Positions 7,676 to 16,715 of a stretch of 64,000 bases of DNA are shown here, in pieces. Positions within the stretch are counted from its first letter, which is position 1; the number at the start of each line of letters is the position of its first letter. The position numbers and the translations under genes are program-made. Where the stretch lies: assembly GCF_001673315.1 (NCBI RefSeq), contig NZ_LZLQ01000015.1:1-64000 (forward strand), given 5' to 3'. The stretch is from Mycobacterium asiaticum. Lineage in GTDB: Bacteria; Actinomycetota; Actinomycetes; Mycobacteriales; Mycobacteriaceae. Below the pieces are notes generated by a model. That model had not been told where the DNA came from, did not search any database, and was given only the letters and a program-made list of their open reading frames with translations.

Positions 7676-8812
7676 GTGTTTGGCATCATTCGACCCTGTC
7701 GTCATCGCCTCGGCGGCGAACTCACCGCGGCCTGGCGAGCGCAGTTGTGCGGCCTGTGCCTGGCGCTGCGCGACGACTACGGACAAGCGGCCCGGATCGC
7801 CACCAACTACGACGGCTTGATCGTCTCAGTTCTGGTCGAAGCACAATCGAACAGCCAGCCGACACGACGCACCGCGGGTCCGTGCCCGCTGCGCGGCATG
7901 AAGCGCGCGGATGTGGCTACCGGCGAATGCGTCCGACTGGCCGCGGTGGTGTCCTTGGCCCTCGCCGCGGCCAAGGTCCGTGACCACGCGGACGACCGCG
8001 ACGGCCTGGTCGGCGCGGCCCCGGTCCGCCCGGCGGCGCGCCGCCTCGCCGAACACTGGGTTCGCCGCGGCACCGACACCGGCCACTCACTGGGCTTCGA
8101 CGCCGGCGTGCTGGTCGCCGCGATGGACCGTCAGACTGCGCTGGAAACCTCGACCGGACCCGGCAGCTCACTGCTCGCGGTGACCGAACCCACCGAGACC
8201 GCCGTCGCCGCCGCGTTCGCGCACACTGCCGTGCTGGCCGGTCGGCCCGCCAACGCGGCGCCATTGCGCGAGATCGGGCAGTTGTTCGGACGGGTGGCCC
8301 ACCTGTTGGACGCGGTCGAGGACTATCACCACGACGTGGCACACGGGAAATGGAACCCGCTGGCGGCCACCGAGACGCCCACCGCCGAGGTGCGCGCGCT
8401 GTGTGACGACGCGGTGCTGGGTATCGAACTAGCCCTGGCCGAGGTGGACTTCACCGACGGACGCCTGGCCCGGCGACTGTTGATCAAGGAGATGCGACGC
8501 GCGGTATCCCGCACGTTCGCCGGCACCGTCCCGCGAGCCAACTACCCCGGTTCCAGAGGAACGCCGCACGGCCAGCAGGACGGCATCAACTTCGGCGATC
8601 AGGGCTTCGGCAATTTCCCCGGGACGCCCGGCGAGCTTCCCCCCAGCATGGAGCCTAAGAAGAGGGAACGTTGTTGGAATACCTGCACCGACACCTGCTG
8701 CGAATGGGAGTGTGAGTGCTGCTGTGACTCCTGCTGCTGTGAGGGCGACGGCTGTTGCTGTGAGGGCGACGCCTGCTGCTGTGACTGCGGAGACTGCTGC
8801 GACTGCTCGTAG
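7676..8812 (+). CDS. DUF5685 family protein with cysteine-rich C-terminal tail
   Basis: The 378-residue protein opens with FGIIRPCRHRL and AQLCGLCLALRDDYGQ, the hallmark of the actinobacterial DUF5685 family (function unknown), and has a helical core to about residue 300. A Gly/Pro linker follows, then a 46-residue tail holding 21 cysteines in CC and CCC clusters separated by acidic residues. At the DNA level the tail contains 21-bp tandem units (8732-8794). The density of cysteine with Asp/Glu suggests metal binding or extensive crosslinking. The start is GTG at 7676, giving the conserved N-terminus at residue 2. The antiporter follows after 34 bases and may be co-transcribed. Confidence 0.85.
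   Translation: MFGIIRPCRHRLGGELTAAWRAQLCGLCLALRDDYGQAARIATNYDGLIVSVLVEAQSNSQPTRRTAGPCPLRGMKRADVATGECVRLAAVVSLALAAAKVRDHADDRDGLVGAAPVRPAARRLAEHWVRRGTDTGHSLGFDAGVLVAAMDRQTALETSTGPGSSLLAVTEPTETAVAAAFAHTAVLAGRPANAAPLREIGQLFGRVAHLLDAVEDYHHDVAHGKWNPLAATETPTAEVRALCDDAVLGIELALAEVDFTDGRLARRLLIKEMRRAVSRTFAGTVPRANYPGSRGTPHGQQDGINFGDQGFGNFPGTPGELPPSMEPKKRERCWNTCTDTCCEWECECCCDSCCCEGDGCCCEGDACCCDCGDCCDCS
8732..8794 (+). repeat. 21-bp coding tandem repeat in cysteine tail
   Basis: Three consecutive 21-bp units (8732-8752, 8753-8773, 8774-8794) encode CCCEGDG, CCCEGDA and CCCDCGD. The first two differ at only a few bases; the third has diverged. The array is in frame and could vary in copy number by slippage without breaking the protein. 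Confidence 0.9.
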
Positions 8813-8846
8813 CGACACCGCCTGACCCATAGGCAAAGATGGTCAG

Positions 8847-10439
8847 GTGTTTGCCCTCATCGTTATCGTCGCGCTGGTCACCACGGTGGTCGTGGGCACC
8901 ATCCTGGGCCAGAAGTACCGCGTCGGCCCCCCGGTGTTGCTCATCTTCCTCGGCGCGTTGCTGGGTCTGATCCCGCGATTCGGCAATATCCATATTCAAG
9001 GCGAACTGGTGTTGCTGCTGTTCCTTCCCGCAATCCTCTACTGGGAGAGTCTCAACACCAGCTTCCGGGAGATCAAAGCCAATATCCGGGTGATCGTGAT
9101 GACCAGCGTCGGCCTGGTGATCGCCACCGCAGTGGCGGTGTCCTGGACAGCACGCGCGCTGGGGATGGAATCGCATGCGGCCTCGGTCCTGGGTGCGGTG
9201 CTCTCCCCCACCGACGCCGCTGCCGTCGCCGGTCTGGCGAAGAGGTTGCCGCGCCGCGCGCTCACCGTGCTGCGTGGGGAAAGCCTCATCAACGACGGCA
9301 CCGCACTGGTGCTGTTCGGGGTGACCGTGTCCGTTGCCGTGGGCGGCAATGCCGTCGGCCCCCTCGCGCTGACCGGCCGGTTCGTCTACTCCTACCTCGG
9401 CGGAATCACCGCCGGGTTGATCGTCGGCGGTCTGGTCACACTGTTGAGGCGCCGGATCGACGCGCCCCTCGAGGAGGGCGCAGTCAGCGTGCTGACGCCG
9501 TTCGCGGCATTCCTGCTCGCCGAAGAATTCCACAGCAGCGGGGTCGTGGCGGTGCTGGTGTCGGCGCTGGTGATCACCTACGTCAGTCCCCGGGTGATCC
9601 GCGCCCGCTCCCGCCTGCAGACTTTCGCGTTCTGGGACATCACCACCTTCCTGCTCAACGGCTCGTTGTGGGTGTTCATCGGCGTCCAGATCCCCGGCGA
9701 CATCCGCGGGATCGCCGGCATCGACGGTGGCTTCAGGCACGCCTGCTATCTGGCCCTTGCGGTCACCGGGGTGGTCATCCTCACCCGGTTCGCCTGGGTG
9801 GAAGTCACCACCGTCCTGGGCCGTGTCATCGACAAGACCTTGCGGCACCCGACACATCATGTGGACTTCCGTCAGCGCTGCGTCACCAGTTGGGCCGGCT
9901 TCCGGGGTGCGGTCTCGCTGGCTGCCGCTCTGGCCGTACCGCTGGTGACTCACACCGGCGCGCCATTTCCGGACCGCAGCCTGATCATCTTCGTCGTCTC
10001 GGTGGTGATCCTGCTGACCGTCCTGGTGCAGGGCAGCACGCTGAATGCCGTCGTGCGGTGGGCGCGATTGCCCGAGGACGTGGCACGGGCCGAAGAAGTG
10101 CAGCTGGCCCGTACGCGTGGTGCCGAAGCCGCGCTGGCGGCACTACCCGAGGTCGCCGCCGAACTGGGCGCCGGCCCAAAGATACTGGCTCGCCTGCAGA
10201 AGGAGTACGAAGAGCACGCGCTGCTTGTCGAAGCCACCGCCGATGACTCCGGGAACAACCACCTGGCCGAGAAAAGCGACTTGCTTCGTGAAGTTCGGCT
10301 ACGCGTCCTAGACCGCCAACGCCAAGCCATCACCGAACTTCGGGATCAGCGCCACATCGACGACATTGTGCTGCGCGAGTTGCAGGCCGACCTGGATCTG
10401 GAAGAGGTGCGCTTGCTGGGACCCGCCGACTTGGAATAA
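8847..10439 (+). CDS. Na+/H+ antiporter, CPA1 family (YjcE-like)
   Basis: The protein has 530 residues with about twelve membrane segments in the first 420 and a hydrophilic, charged cytosolic tail. Family signatures include LLFLPAILYWESL, LSPTDAAAVAGL and GESLINDGTALVLF, which carry the acidic residues used for cation/proton exchange. It should swap cytosolic Na+ for external H+ and help set internal pH. It resembles M. tuberculosis YjcE (Rv2287), which fits the nearby sseB. The start is GTG at 8847; an ATG at 8839 is in another frame. Confidence 0.9.
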   Translation: MFALIVIVALVTTVVVGTILGQKYRVGPPVLLIFLGALLGLIPRFGNIHIQGELVLLLFLPAILYWESLNTSFREIKANIRVIVMTSVGLVIATAVAVSWTARALGMESHAASVLGAVLSPTDAAAVAGLAKRLPRRALTVLRGESLINDGTALVLFGVTVSVAVGGNAVGPLALTGRFVYSYLGGITAGLIVGGLVTLLRRRIDAPLEEGAVSVLTPFAAFLLAEEFHSSGVVAVLVSALVITYVSPRVIRARSRLQTFAFWDITTFLLNGSLWVFIGVQIPGDIRGIAGIDGGFRHACYLALAVTGVVILTRFAWVEVTTVLGRVIDKTLRHPTHHVDFRQRCVTSWAGFRGAVSLAAALAVPLVTHTGAPFPDRSLIIFVVSVVILLTVLVQGSTLNAVVRWARLPEDVARAEEVQLARTRGAEAALAALPEVAAELGAGPKILARLQKEYEEHALLVEATADDSGNNHLAEKSDLLREVRLRVLDRQRQAITELRDQRHIDDIVLRELQADLDLEEVRLLGPADLE

Positions 10440-10440
10440 C

Positions 10441-10456
10441 TGCCTTTCAGGCAATT
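10441..10456 (+). terminator. Short hairpin with T-run after the antiporter
   Basis: TGCCT-ttc-AGGCA, directly after the antiporter stop, is followed by ATTTT. The stem is short (5 bp), so termination would be weak. An overlapping GGCAA-tt-TTGCC inverted repeat (10450-10461) could instead be an operator for the TetR gene that starts at 10492. Confidence 0.4.
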
Positions 10457-10491
10457 TTGCCCGATGTGCAATATTCTGCTAGCGTCGCGGT

Positions 10492-11118
10492 ATGGCGGGT
10501 CCAGGTCTGCGCGAACGCAAGAAAGCCGACACCAGGCGGGCGCTCAGTGACGCCGCATTGCGCCTGGCGTTCGACCGCGGTTTGGATAACGTCACCCGCG
10601 AGGACATCGCCAACTTAGCCGGGGTGTCCCTGCGTACGTTCACCAATTACTTCAGCGGCAAGTACGAGGCGCTGGCCTATCGGCAGACCGAGCGGATGCG
10701 GCGCAGCGTCGCCGAGTTGCGGAGGCGACCACCCGAAGAACCACTGTGGACCGCGATCACCCATGCGGTGCTTACACCTCTCGAAGAAGATTTCGCGGAC
10801 GCCGGCAGTGACGAGAATCGGGTGCCGAGCCGCCGCGAACTCGTCGAGGTTCGAAAGTTGTTGCTGAGCGCTCAGATTCGCAATGCGGTGACCCAGGAGG
10901 TGTTCGACGGGTGGCTCGAGGCGATCGCCGAACGCACCGGCACCGATCCCCGGCACGACATGTACCCGCGGTTGGTGGTAGCGGTGGTCCGCGCGGTAGG
11001 TGACGCGGCCGCGGATGCCTACGTCGCCGCCGATCCACCGGTCGCGATCACCACACTGATCCGCGAGGGTCTGGCCGCCGTCGCCGCCGGTCTGCCGGAA
11101 CCAGCCGGACGGCCATGA
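10492..11118 (+). CDS. TetR family transcriptional regulator
   Basis: The protein has 208 residues with an N-terminal TetR helix-turn-helix (FDRGLDNVTREDIANLAGVS..FTNYF, about residues 23-52) and a C-terminal effector domain. The ATG at 10492 follows an AT-rich promoter-like stretch (AATATTCTGC). Its stop overlaps the ATG of the next gene (ATGA at 11115-11118), so it is translationally coupled to a flavin monooxygenase and probably controls that operon. The inverted repeat at 10450-10461 is a candidate operator. Confidence 0.9.
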   Translation: MAGPGLRERKKADTRRALSDAALRLAFDRGLDNVTREDIANLAGVSLRTFTNYFSGKYEALAYRQTERMRRSVAELRRRPPEEPLWTAITHAVLTPLEEDFADAGSDENRVPSRRELVEVRKLLLSAQIRNAVTQEVFDGWLEAIAERTGTDPRHDMYPRLVVAVVRAVGDAAADAYVAADPPVAITTLIREGLAAVAAGLPEPAGRP

Positions 11119-12632
11119 CTGACGAAAGCGCCGTCGTCGTCATCTCCGGGGCCGGACCCAACGGGCTGATGCTGGCCTGCGAGCTCGCGCTCACCGGTAT
11201 CCGGCCTGTCGTGGTCGATAGACTGCCCGGGCCAAGCCTGGAACCGAAGGCGAACGGCTTGGTCGGACAGGTCATTCGGATGCTTGATCAGCGGGGGCTG
11301 TATCAGACGTTCAGCGGCGAGGAAGGCCCGCCACAACCAACGCCCGGTTGGATGTTCGCGGCAATGCCGCTGAGCTTCCTGGGCCTCACCGACAATCCGA
11401 TGTACGCACTGCGCATCTCTCAACCGCGACTGGTGCGACTGCTCGAGAAGCGGGCACGCGACCTCGGCGTCGATCTGCGCTGGGGGCATGAACTCGCCGG
11501 GCTGCGCCCGGAGCCGGAATGCATTGCGCTCAGCGTCTCCTCACCCGAGCGCGACTACCGCATCGTTGCCAATTACCTGGTCGGCGCCGACGGCGGACGT
11601 AGTCTCGTCCGCAAGACGACGGGGATTGGCTTCCCCGGCAGCACGTCGCCCACCGTGGCCCGAATAGCACATGTGCACATCCCCGAACACCTCCGGGATG
11701 GCTACGGTGGCCTCGAGATTCCCGGTTTCGGCCGGCTTGGTTTCGGCCACACGCGGGTGGATCGCGGCGGACTGATCTACGCCGAATTCGAACCGGGCAG
11801 GCCGATGTTCGGCACTTTCGAAGTGGGGCCCCCGGTCGAGGACACAGCGATGACCGTCACCGAGCTACGACAGAGCGCCCGCCGACTGCTGGGCGTCGAC
11901 CTCCCGCTTGAGGAACCCAAAGGCGCAGGGCCGCACGCCCTTCGGCGAATCAATGGGTGGAACACCCGCCAGGCGGAGCGTTACCGCGACGGTCGGGTCC
12001 TGCTGCTGGGTGACGCCGCCCACGTGCATAGCGCGATTGGTGGTCCCGGCCTGAACCTGGGCCTGCAGGACGCGATGAACCTCGGTTGGAAGCTGGCGGC
12101 CGAGATCCATGGGTGGGCGCCGCCAGGTCTGCTCGACACCTATCAGTCCGAGCGCTACCCGGTCGGCAAACGGGTCATGATGCATTCGTTGGCCCAGACC
12201 GCCCTCATGTCGCCGGGACCGGAAGTGGGCGCGCTGCGCGAACTGCTGGGCGAGTTGTTCACCATGCCAATGGTGTTGCAGCACATGGCCGAGTTGCTGG
12301 CCGGGTCCGATGTGGGCTATGACGTCGGCGATGATCATCCTCTGTCGGGGCGGCTGGTGCCCGACCTGACGATCGGCGATGGCCGGCGGGTCGCCGAGTT
12401 ACTCCACGAGGGCCATCCGGTATTGCTGGATCTCGGTGGCTGCGGCGCCGCGGATGCGGCCCGGGGTTGGGCGCACCGCGTAGACCTCGTACGCACCAGC
12501 ATGGCCGCAGCGCCCGCGGTTGCGATGCTGATCCGGCCCGATGGTTATGTCGCCTGGGCGACAGACACATTCGACAGCTCTGCCGAGCAGCGTCTGCATG
12601 CGGCCTTGACACGCTGGTTCGGTGGCGCCTAG
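11115..12632 (+). CDS. FAD-dependent aromatic-ring monooxygenase (PheA/TfdB/Rox type)
   Basis: This 505-residue class A flavin monooxygenase has the GxGxxG dinucleotide motif (GAGPNG, 12-17), the DG motif (GADGGRS, 157-163) and the GD motif (LLLGDAAHVHS, about 296-306), which binds FAD ribose. The last ~130 residues form the thioredoxin-like domain seen in phenol hydroxylases and rifampicin monooxygenases. It uses NAD(P)H and O2 to hydroxylate aromatic substrates or drugs. It is coupled to the upstream TetR gene and ends overlapping the convergent P450 gene by four bases. The substrate cannot be told from sequence; antibiotic inactivation is one possibility. Confidence 0.85.
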   Translation: MTDESAVVVISGAGPNGLMLACELALTGIRPVVVDRLPGPSLEPKANGLVGQVIRMLDQRGLYQTFSGEEGPPQPTPGWMFAAMPLSFLGLTDNPMYALRISQPRLVRLLEKRARDLGVDLRWGHELAGLRPEPECIALSVSSPERDYRIVANYLVGADGGRSLVRKTTGIGFPGSTSPTVARIAHVHIPEHLRDGYGGLEIPGFGRLGFGHTRVDRGGLIYAEFEPGRPMFGTFEVGPPVEDTAMTVTELRQSARRLLGVDLPLEEPKGAGPHALRRINGWNTRQAERYRDGRVLLLGDAAHVHSAIGGPGLNLGLQDAMNLGWKLAAEIHGWAPPGLLDTYQSERYPVGKRVMMHSLAQTALMSPGPEVGALRELLGELFTMPMVLQHMAELLAGSDVGYDVGDDHPLSGRLVPDLTIGDGRRVAELLHEGHPVLLDLGGCGAADAARGWAHRVDLVRTSMAAAPAVAMLIRPDGYVAWATDTFDSSAEQRLHAALTRWFGGA

Positions 12633-13879
12633 CCCGTGCTGCACGGCAGTCGTTTGATCCCATGGAAAAACGACGACCGCAAGCGGTCCGGCGGACCGGT
12701 GACGGTAAGTCCCGGCACGCTCGGATACAGCTCTTCCAGCAGCACCCGTAGCTCCAGGCGGGCCAGCTGGGCACCCAGGCAGAAATGCACTCCGCCACCG
12801 CCGAACGCGGCATGCCCCGAATCGGTTCGGGTGACGTCGAATTCGTCGGGACGTTTGAATACCTCCTCGTCACGGTTGGCCGAGAGGTAGTGCATCAACA
12901 CCCAGTCACCGGCGGGTATGTGCTGCCCGCGTATCTCGACGTCGCGGGTGACGGTACGCCGGAAGTGCATCACCGGGGTCGCCCAGCGCAGCAACTCTTC
13001 GACGGCGGTCGGCACCGATGCGGGTTCGCGTGCCAGCAGGGACCGCTGTTCCGGATGCTCCGACAGGGCCAAGATGCCGTGGCTCAGCGTATTCCGGGTG
13101 GTTTCGTTGCCGGCGATCGCCAACAGCAGAAAGAACTCGTTGAGCTGGTCGCGGTTGAGCTGTTCTCCATCTACTTCGGCAGCCAGCAGAGCTGACAGAA
13201 TGTCGTCGGTGAGTCCGTGCGTGCGTCGGTGTTCGACGAGTTGGTTGCAGTAGGCGAACATCTCGGCGGCGGCCTGACCAAGCGCTTCGGGTGTCGGCGC
13301 ATAGTCGGGGTCCTCGATGCCCAGGGTTCCGATGGCATTGCTCCAGCGGAACACCTCCATCCGGTCTTCGGCGGGAACACCGAGCACGTCGGCAATGACT
13401 TGCAGGGACATCTCCGCGGAAATGTCCGGGACTGCGTCGAATTCGCCCTTGTCTTTGATGTCGGCAACGATCCTGCGAGCCACCTGCCGCATGTGCGGTT
13501 CCAGGCGCAGCACATTGCGAGCCGTGAAGCCCTGATTGATCAGCTTGCGGTAGTGCACGTGTCGTGGCGGGTCTATCCCTGGCAGCATCGCCGAGGTGGG
13601 GCCGGCTTCGACCTCCACCAGGGTGTTGCCCCTGCTGCTGGTGAAGGTGTCGGTGTCGCGGCTGACCATTCTGACGTCGGCGTGCTTGGTCAGCAGCCAG
13701 GCCCGCGGTAGGCCGGACATCTGCACGGGGTGCACCGGGGCATGCGCGCGCAGCCTATTCAGCGCATCGAACGGAGCACCGACGACGAATGTGTCGGGGT
13801 CCAGCACGGCGGCGGCGTCCCGATCGGCGGGAGTGTCCTGGTTCTCGACCTTCAACGAGCCCAACCGGGGCACGGTCAT
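12629..13879 (-). CDS. Cytochrome P450
   Basis: The protein has 416 residues, normal for a soluble bacterial P450. The I-helix oxygen-activation motif is AGNETT (256-261), the ExxR pair is Glu295/Arg298, and the heme loop FGGGGVHFCLG places the thiolate ligand at Cys367. It needs an external ferredoxin and reductase, and none lies next to it. The gene begins with an ATG overlapping the stop of the upstream TetR gene (13876-13879), so the two form an operon. The layout resembles the steroid and fatty-acid hydroxylating CYPs of mycobacteria, but I do not assign a CYP number. Confidence 0.93.
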   Translation of the reverse strand: MTVPRLGSLKVENQDTPADRDAAAVLDPDTFVVGAPFDALNRLRAHAPVHPVQMSGLPRAWLLTKHADVRMVSRDTDTFTSSRGNTLVEVEAGPTSAMLPGIDPPRHVHYRKLINQGFTARNVLRLEPHMRQVARRIVADIKDKGEFDAVPDISAEMSLQVIADVLGVPAEDRMEVFRWSNAIGTLGIEDPDYAPTPEALGQAAAEMFAYCNQLVEHRRTHGLTDDILSALLAAEVDGEQLNRDQLNEFFLLLAIAGNETTRNTLSHGILALSEHPEQRSLLAREPASVPTAVEELLRWATPVMHFRRTVTRDVEIRGQHIPAGDWVLMHYLSANRDEEVFKRPDEFDVTRTDSGHAAFGGGGVHFCLGAQLARLELRVLLEELYPSVPGLTVTGPPDRLRSSFFHGIKRLPCSTG

Positions 13880-14424
13880 GACTCCCCCTCCGATGCCCTG
13901 ATACCGGCAATGATCACATCCAGGCCCGCGCGAAACCGCTTGCTGGAGTCGGGTTTACCCCGCGACTCCGCCAAGCTCACCGAGCCCAGCAGGTAGGTGT
14001 ATAGGACCGTATGTGCCGCGGCGGCAACCGATTTGGTGAGTCCGGCCTCGGTGAGCAACGCGCGGCTGAGCCGATCGAGACGTTTCGCCCGCTCCCCACC
14101 ACCGCCAGACTGCAAGATTGCGGCCACCCCCGGCACGCTGAGGATAACGTCGCGAGCCGAACTATAGAGCTCGGTGAGGCGAACGTCCCACGGGCCGGCA
14201 TCGGGGACCGGTATATCAGTCAGCACCGATTCGGCCAGCAGATCGAGCGCGGCTTGCTTCCCCGGAACGTGGTAATAAACCGAGGGTGCGGCGGCACCCA
14301 GCTCAGCCGCCAGCTCCCGCATCGTGACTTGCTGCACGCCCACCCGACGCGCCAGGTTACGCAACGCGGACACCACTTGGGTGCGGTCGAGTTCGCCGTA
14401 TGCCCTCCGAACGGAAGTCGTCAT
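13876..14424 (-). CDS. TetR family transcriptional regulator
   Basis: The 182-residue protein has an N-terminal HTH at about residues 25-55 (VTMRELAAELGAAAPSVYYHV) and a tetracycline-repressor-like C-terminal domain. It heads a two-gene operon with the P450. The promoter region holds three TTCGA-type half sites (14423-14450) overlapping its start, consistent with autoregulation. The start at 14424 gives the usual short lead into the HTH. Confidence 0.9.
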   Translation of the reverse strand: MTTSVRRAYGELDRTQVVSALRNLARRVGVQQVTMRELAAELGAAAPSVYYHVPGKQAALDLLAESVLTDIPVPDAGPWDVRLTELYSSARDVILSVPGVAAILQSGGGGERAKRLDRLSRALLTEAGLTKSVAAAAHTVLYTYLLGSVSLAESRGKPDSSKRFRAGLDVIIAGIRASEGES

Positions 14425-14450
14425 TCGAGCCGCGTTCGAATCAATTCGAG
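14423..14450. promoter_or_regulatory. Inverted/direct repeat operator candidate for the TetR-P450 operon
   Basis: ATTCGA (14423-14428) and TCGAAT (14436-14441) form an inverted repeat, and a further ATTCGAG lies at 14444-14450. On the minus strand a TAACAAT -10-like hexamer sits just upstream (about 14452-14459). Binding here would cover both promoter and start codon of the TetR gene. Confidence 0.5.
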
Positions 14451-14555
14451 CATTGTTAGAATCTAGCGCGGTACCGCCTCGATCGCAAAGCTTCCTCGTC
14501 CCGATTCCCCGCGGCTACGCGCCAAGGACAATGCCGTCCCAGCTACGGTGAAGCA

Positions 14556-15413
14556 ATGAATGCACGCGAGCAGGTTCTGATCCAACCCACCGAACTCGCC
14601 GCTCGGATCCAAGCGGGTGAACCGGTGGCCATCCTCGACGTGCGCTGGCGAATCGACGTTCCGGACGGACGTCCCGCCTACCTGGACGGTCACATACCGG
14701 GCGCGGTGTACGTCTCGCTCGACGACGAACTGAGCGATCACACGGTTACCGGTCGCGGACGTCACCCGCTACCGTCGGGCCGAGACCTTCAAGAAGCGTT
14801 GCGTCGTTGGGGAGTTCGGCAAGGCGTGCCGGTGGTGGTGTATGACGATTGGAATCGCGCCGGGTCCGGGCGGGCGTGGTGGGTACTGACTGCGGCGGGC
14901 TTGACCGAGGTGCGCATTCTGGACGGCGGCTGGGACGCGTGGCGGTCCTCGGGGGGCGAGGTGGAAACGGGGGCGGTGTCACCTCAGCCTGGGAATGTGA
15001 CTGTGCTGCATGACAATCTCTATTCCGGAAGCCGTCCCACGTTGACGGCTTCGCAAGCCGACGCCGGCAACATGCCGCTCCTTGATGTGCGCGCACCGGA
15101 GCGCTACCGCGGCGATTCCGAGACTGTCGACCCCGTCGGCGGGCACATCCCCGGCGCGAAGAATCTGCCGTTCGTGAAGATGCTGGCCGCCGACGGGACG
15201 TTCCTCGACGAGGAAACCCTGGCGAGTCTGCTCTCCGAGCGCGCCATTCATCCGGCCGTGCCCGTCGGGGCTTACTGCGGATCCGGGGTGACGGCCACGG
15301 TGGTCATCGCAGCTCTGGCCGCCGCCGGCCATGAGGCCGCTCTCTTTCCCGGCTCGTGGTCGGAGTGGAGTTCGGATCCGCAACGACCCGTTGCTCGGGG
15401 CGGCGAATCGTGA
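14556..15413 (+). CDS. sseB: Thiosulfate sulfurtransferase, two-domain rhodanese (SseB-like)
   Basis: The 285-residue protein has two rhodanese domains. The N-terminal domain is inactive, with Asp98 in YDDWN at the position of the catalytic cysteine. The C-terminal domain has the active loop YCGSGVTA with Cys241. It moves sulfane sulfur from thiosulfate or mercaptopyruvate to acceptors such as cyanide. Length and position near the nucleosidase and MalY-type aminotransferase agree with M. tuberculosis sseB (Rv2291, 284 residues). It stands divergent from the TetR-P450 operon and convergent with the nucleosidase gene. Confidence 0.88.
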   Translation: MNAREQVLIQPTELAARIQAGEPVAILDVRWRIDVPDGRPAYLDGHIPGAVYVSLDDELSDHTVTGRGRHPLPSGRDLQEALRRWGVRQGVPVVVYDDWNRAGSGRAWWVLTAAGLTEVRILDGGWDAWRSSGGEVETGAVSPQPGNVTVLHDNLYSGSRPTLTASQADAGNMPLLDVRAPERYRGDSETVDPVGGHIPGAKNLPFVKMLAADGTFLDEETLASLLSERAIHPAVPVGAYCGSGVTATVVIAALAAAGHEAALFPGSWSEWSSDPQRPVARGGES

Positions 15414-15464
15414 GTAGCCCGTCCCCGATGCTGTGGACCTTTGCCCGGTTGTAGCGACAACCCC

Positions 15465-16475
15465 TCAGGCACCGGCCCAGTTCGCCAGGAACGCCTCGAC
15501 CACCCTGGCGGCGTTCTCCGCTGCGATCTGCTTGTAGAAGAAGAACTGAAACGGAAAGCCCGGCAGGCCCAGCGGATCACCGGGACCGTCCGACATGCCG
15601 CGGATCCCCAGAAACGGAACCCCGTGGGTCCGTGCGACCGCCAGTGCCGCGCCGGTCTCCTGATCCACCGCGTCGAAGGCCGGGTTCTGCGCCGTCTGAA
15701 TGTTCAGATTGCTCAGCAGCCCTTTTGCCAGAAACGGTCCGATCGCTTGGAAGAAGTTGCCGGTGTACAACAGCGACCGACCGGGTGCGCTGCATGGTTG
15801 GCACCCAAAGACGTCGCCGCTGTTGGGCACACACGGAAACGCCTGGCCGTTGTTGGAGTCGTGACTGTAACCGTCGCCACCCACCAGCACTTGAGGCTGG
15901 CGCTTGAGATCCATCAGGTTGACCACGGGCACATGGCGGCACAGGCATATCGGGTTGCCGAGATTGTTGACGCCACTGAGGTTTACGACCAATGTTTGCG
16001 CTGCGGCCAGCATGCCGGAATCGACCGGCGCAAAGTTTGCTCCGTTGTCCAGAGTCCACCGGGCAGGCACGGCCACATCACCGATGCTGGTGCGGCCCGC
16101 GCCACCGGCAACTCCCGAAAACACCACTGCACCAATGGCAATGCCGGATGCACACGTGAAGCGGCGCAACGCGGCCTCGGTGACTCGGGCGGAGTTCACC
16201 AGTCCGATACCGGTCATTGCGACGATGACCTTCTTACCGGCGATCGAACCGCGGTAGTAATACTGTCGGTCGTATACCTCAACAGGATTCGCGTCGAGCA
16301 TGGTGTGGGCCAGTACCGCGTCCGCTTCCGCCGGAAACGCGGTGAGCACCAGTGTCCGCTGTTCACATGCAGCCACCATCACCTCCGCGACCTCTCCGGG
16401 ATCCGCCTCGGCCAAACCCCCGCCCAGCCAGGACGCGACCACCAGGACCATCGCGACACGGAACCGTTTGAGCAC
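15465..16475 (-). CDS. Secreted nucleoside phosphorylase/nucleosidase-like protein
   Basis: This 336-residue protein starts with a typical signal peptide (basic start, hydrophobic core, cleavage near AEA-DPG at about residue 25), so it is probably exported. The mature part has the PNP_UDP_1 / MTAN fold: FPAEADAVL near the start, [17 protein letters not shown], a Glu in VDQETGAAL and the catalytic-type Asp in GMSDG. Proteins of this fold cleave purine nucleosides or methylthioadenosine. A central insertion with several cysteines (about residues 175-235) is not usual for MTAN. It may correspond to the Rv2292c/Rv2293c region. An external nucleoside-scavenging role is inferred. Confidence 0.75.
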   Translation of the reverse strand: MLKRFRVAMVLVVASWLGGGLAEADPGEVAEVMVAACEQRTLVLTAFPAEADAVLAHTMLDANPVEVYDRQYYYRGSIAGKKVIVAMTGIGLVNSARVTEAALRRFTCASGIAIGAVVFSGVAGGAGRTSIGDVAVPARWTLDNGANFAPVDSGMLAAAQTLVVNLSGVNNLGNPICLCRHVPVVNLMDLKRQPQVLVGGDGYSHDSNNGQAFPCVPNSGDVFGCQPCSAPGRSLLYTGNFFQAIGPFLAKGLLSNLNIQTAQNPAFDAVDQETGAALAVARTHGVPFLGIRGMSDGPGDPLGLPGFPFQFFFYKQIAAENAARVVEAFLANWAGA

Positions 16476-16680
16476 GATCCCCCTATCCCGCCGAGTGCTT
16501 CGTCGCTCATGGGTGCCAGAACTCGCTGTTTTCCTTGTCGCTGATCTCGGCGCAACGGCCGAAGTCGGCTGAACTTTGCCTGCGCACGATTTTCACGCCA
16601 GACGGCGGGTAGTTGGATATTCGTTATCGTTATTTTTGCTTAGCGATTGCATGTCGTGATGCGATCGCGGTCCGCGAGAC

Positions 16681-16707
16681 TATGCTCAGCCGATCTGACC
16701 AGGGAGG
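16681..16707 (+). promoter_or_regulatory. Promoter-like -10 and strong RBS for the M23 lipoprotein
   Basis: A TATGCT hexamer (16681-16686) lies about 35 bases before the ATG at 16716, and AGGGAGG (16701-16707) sits 8 bases before it. The 240-base gap to the divergent nucleosidase gene is unusually AT-rich for this genome (around 16615-16650) and presumably holds both promoters. Confidence 0.35.
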
Positions 16708-16715
16708 CACTGTAG

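Noticed and set aside
8655..9953. Open frame of 432 codons on the minus strand
   Set aside because: It is antisense to the antiporter. Its product is rich in His, Asp and Gln, with no family features, as expected from the GC-rich complement.
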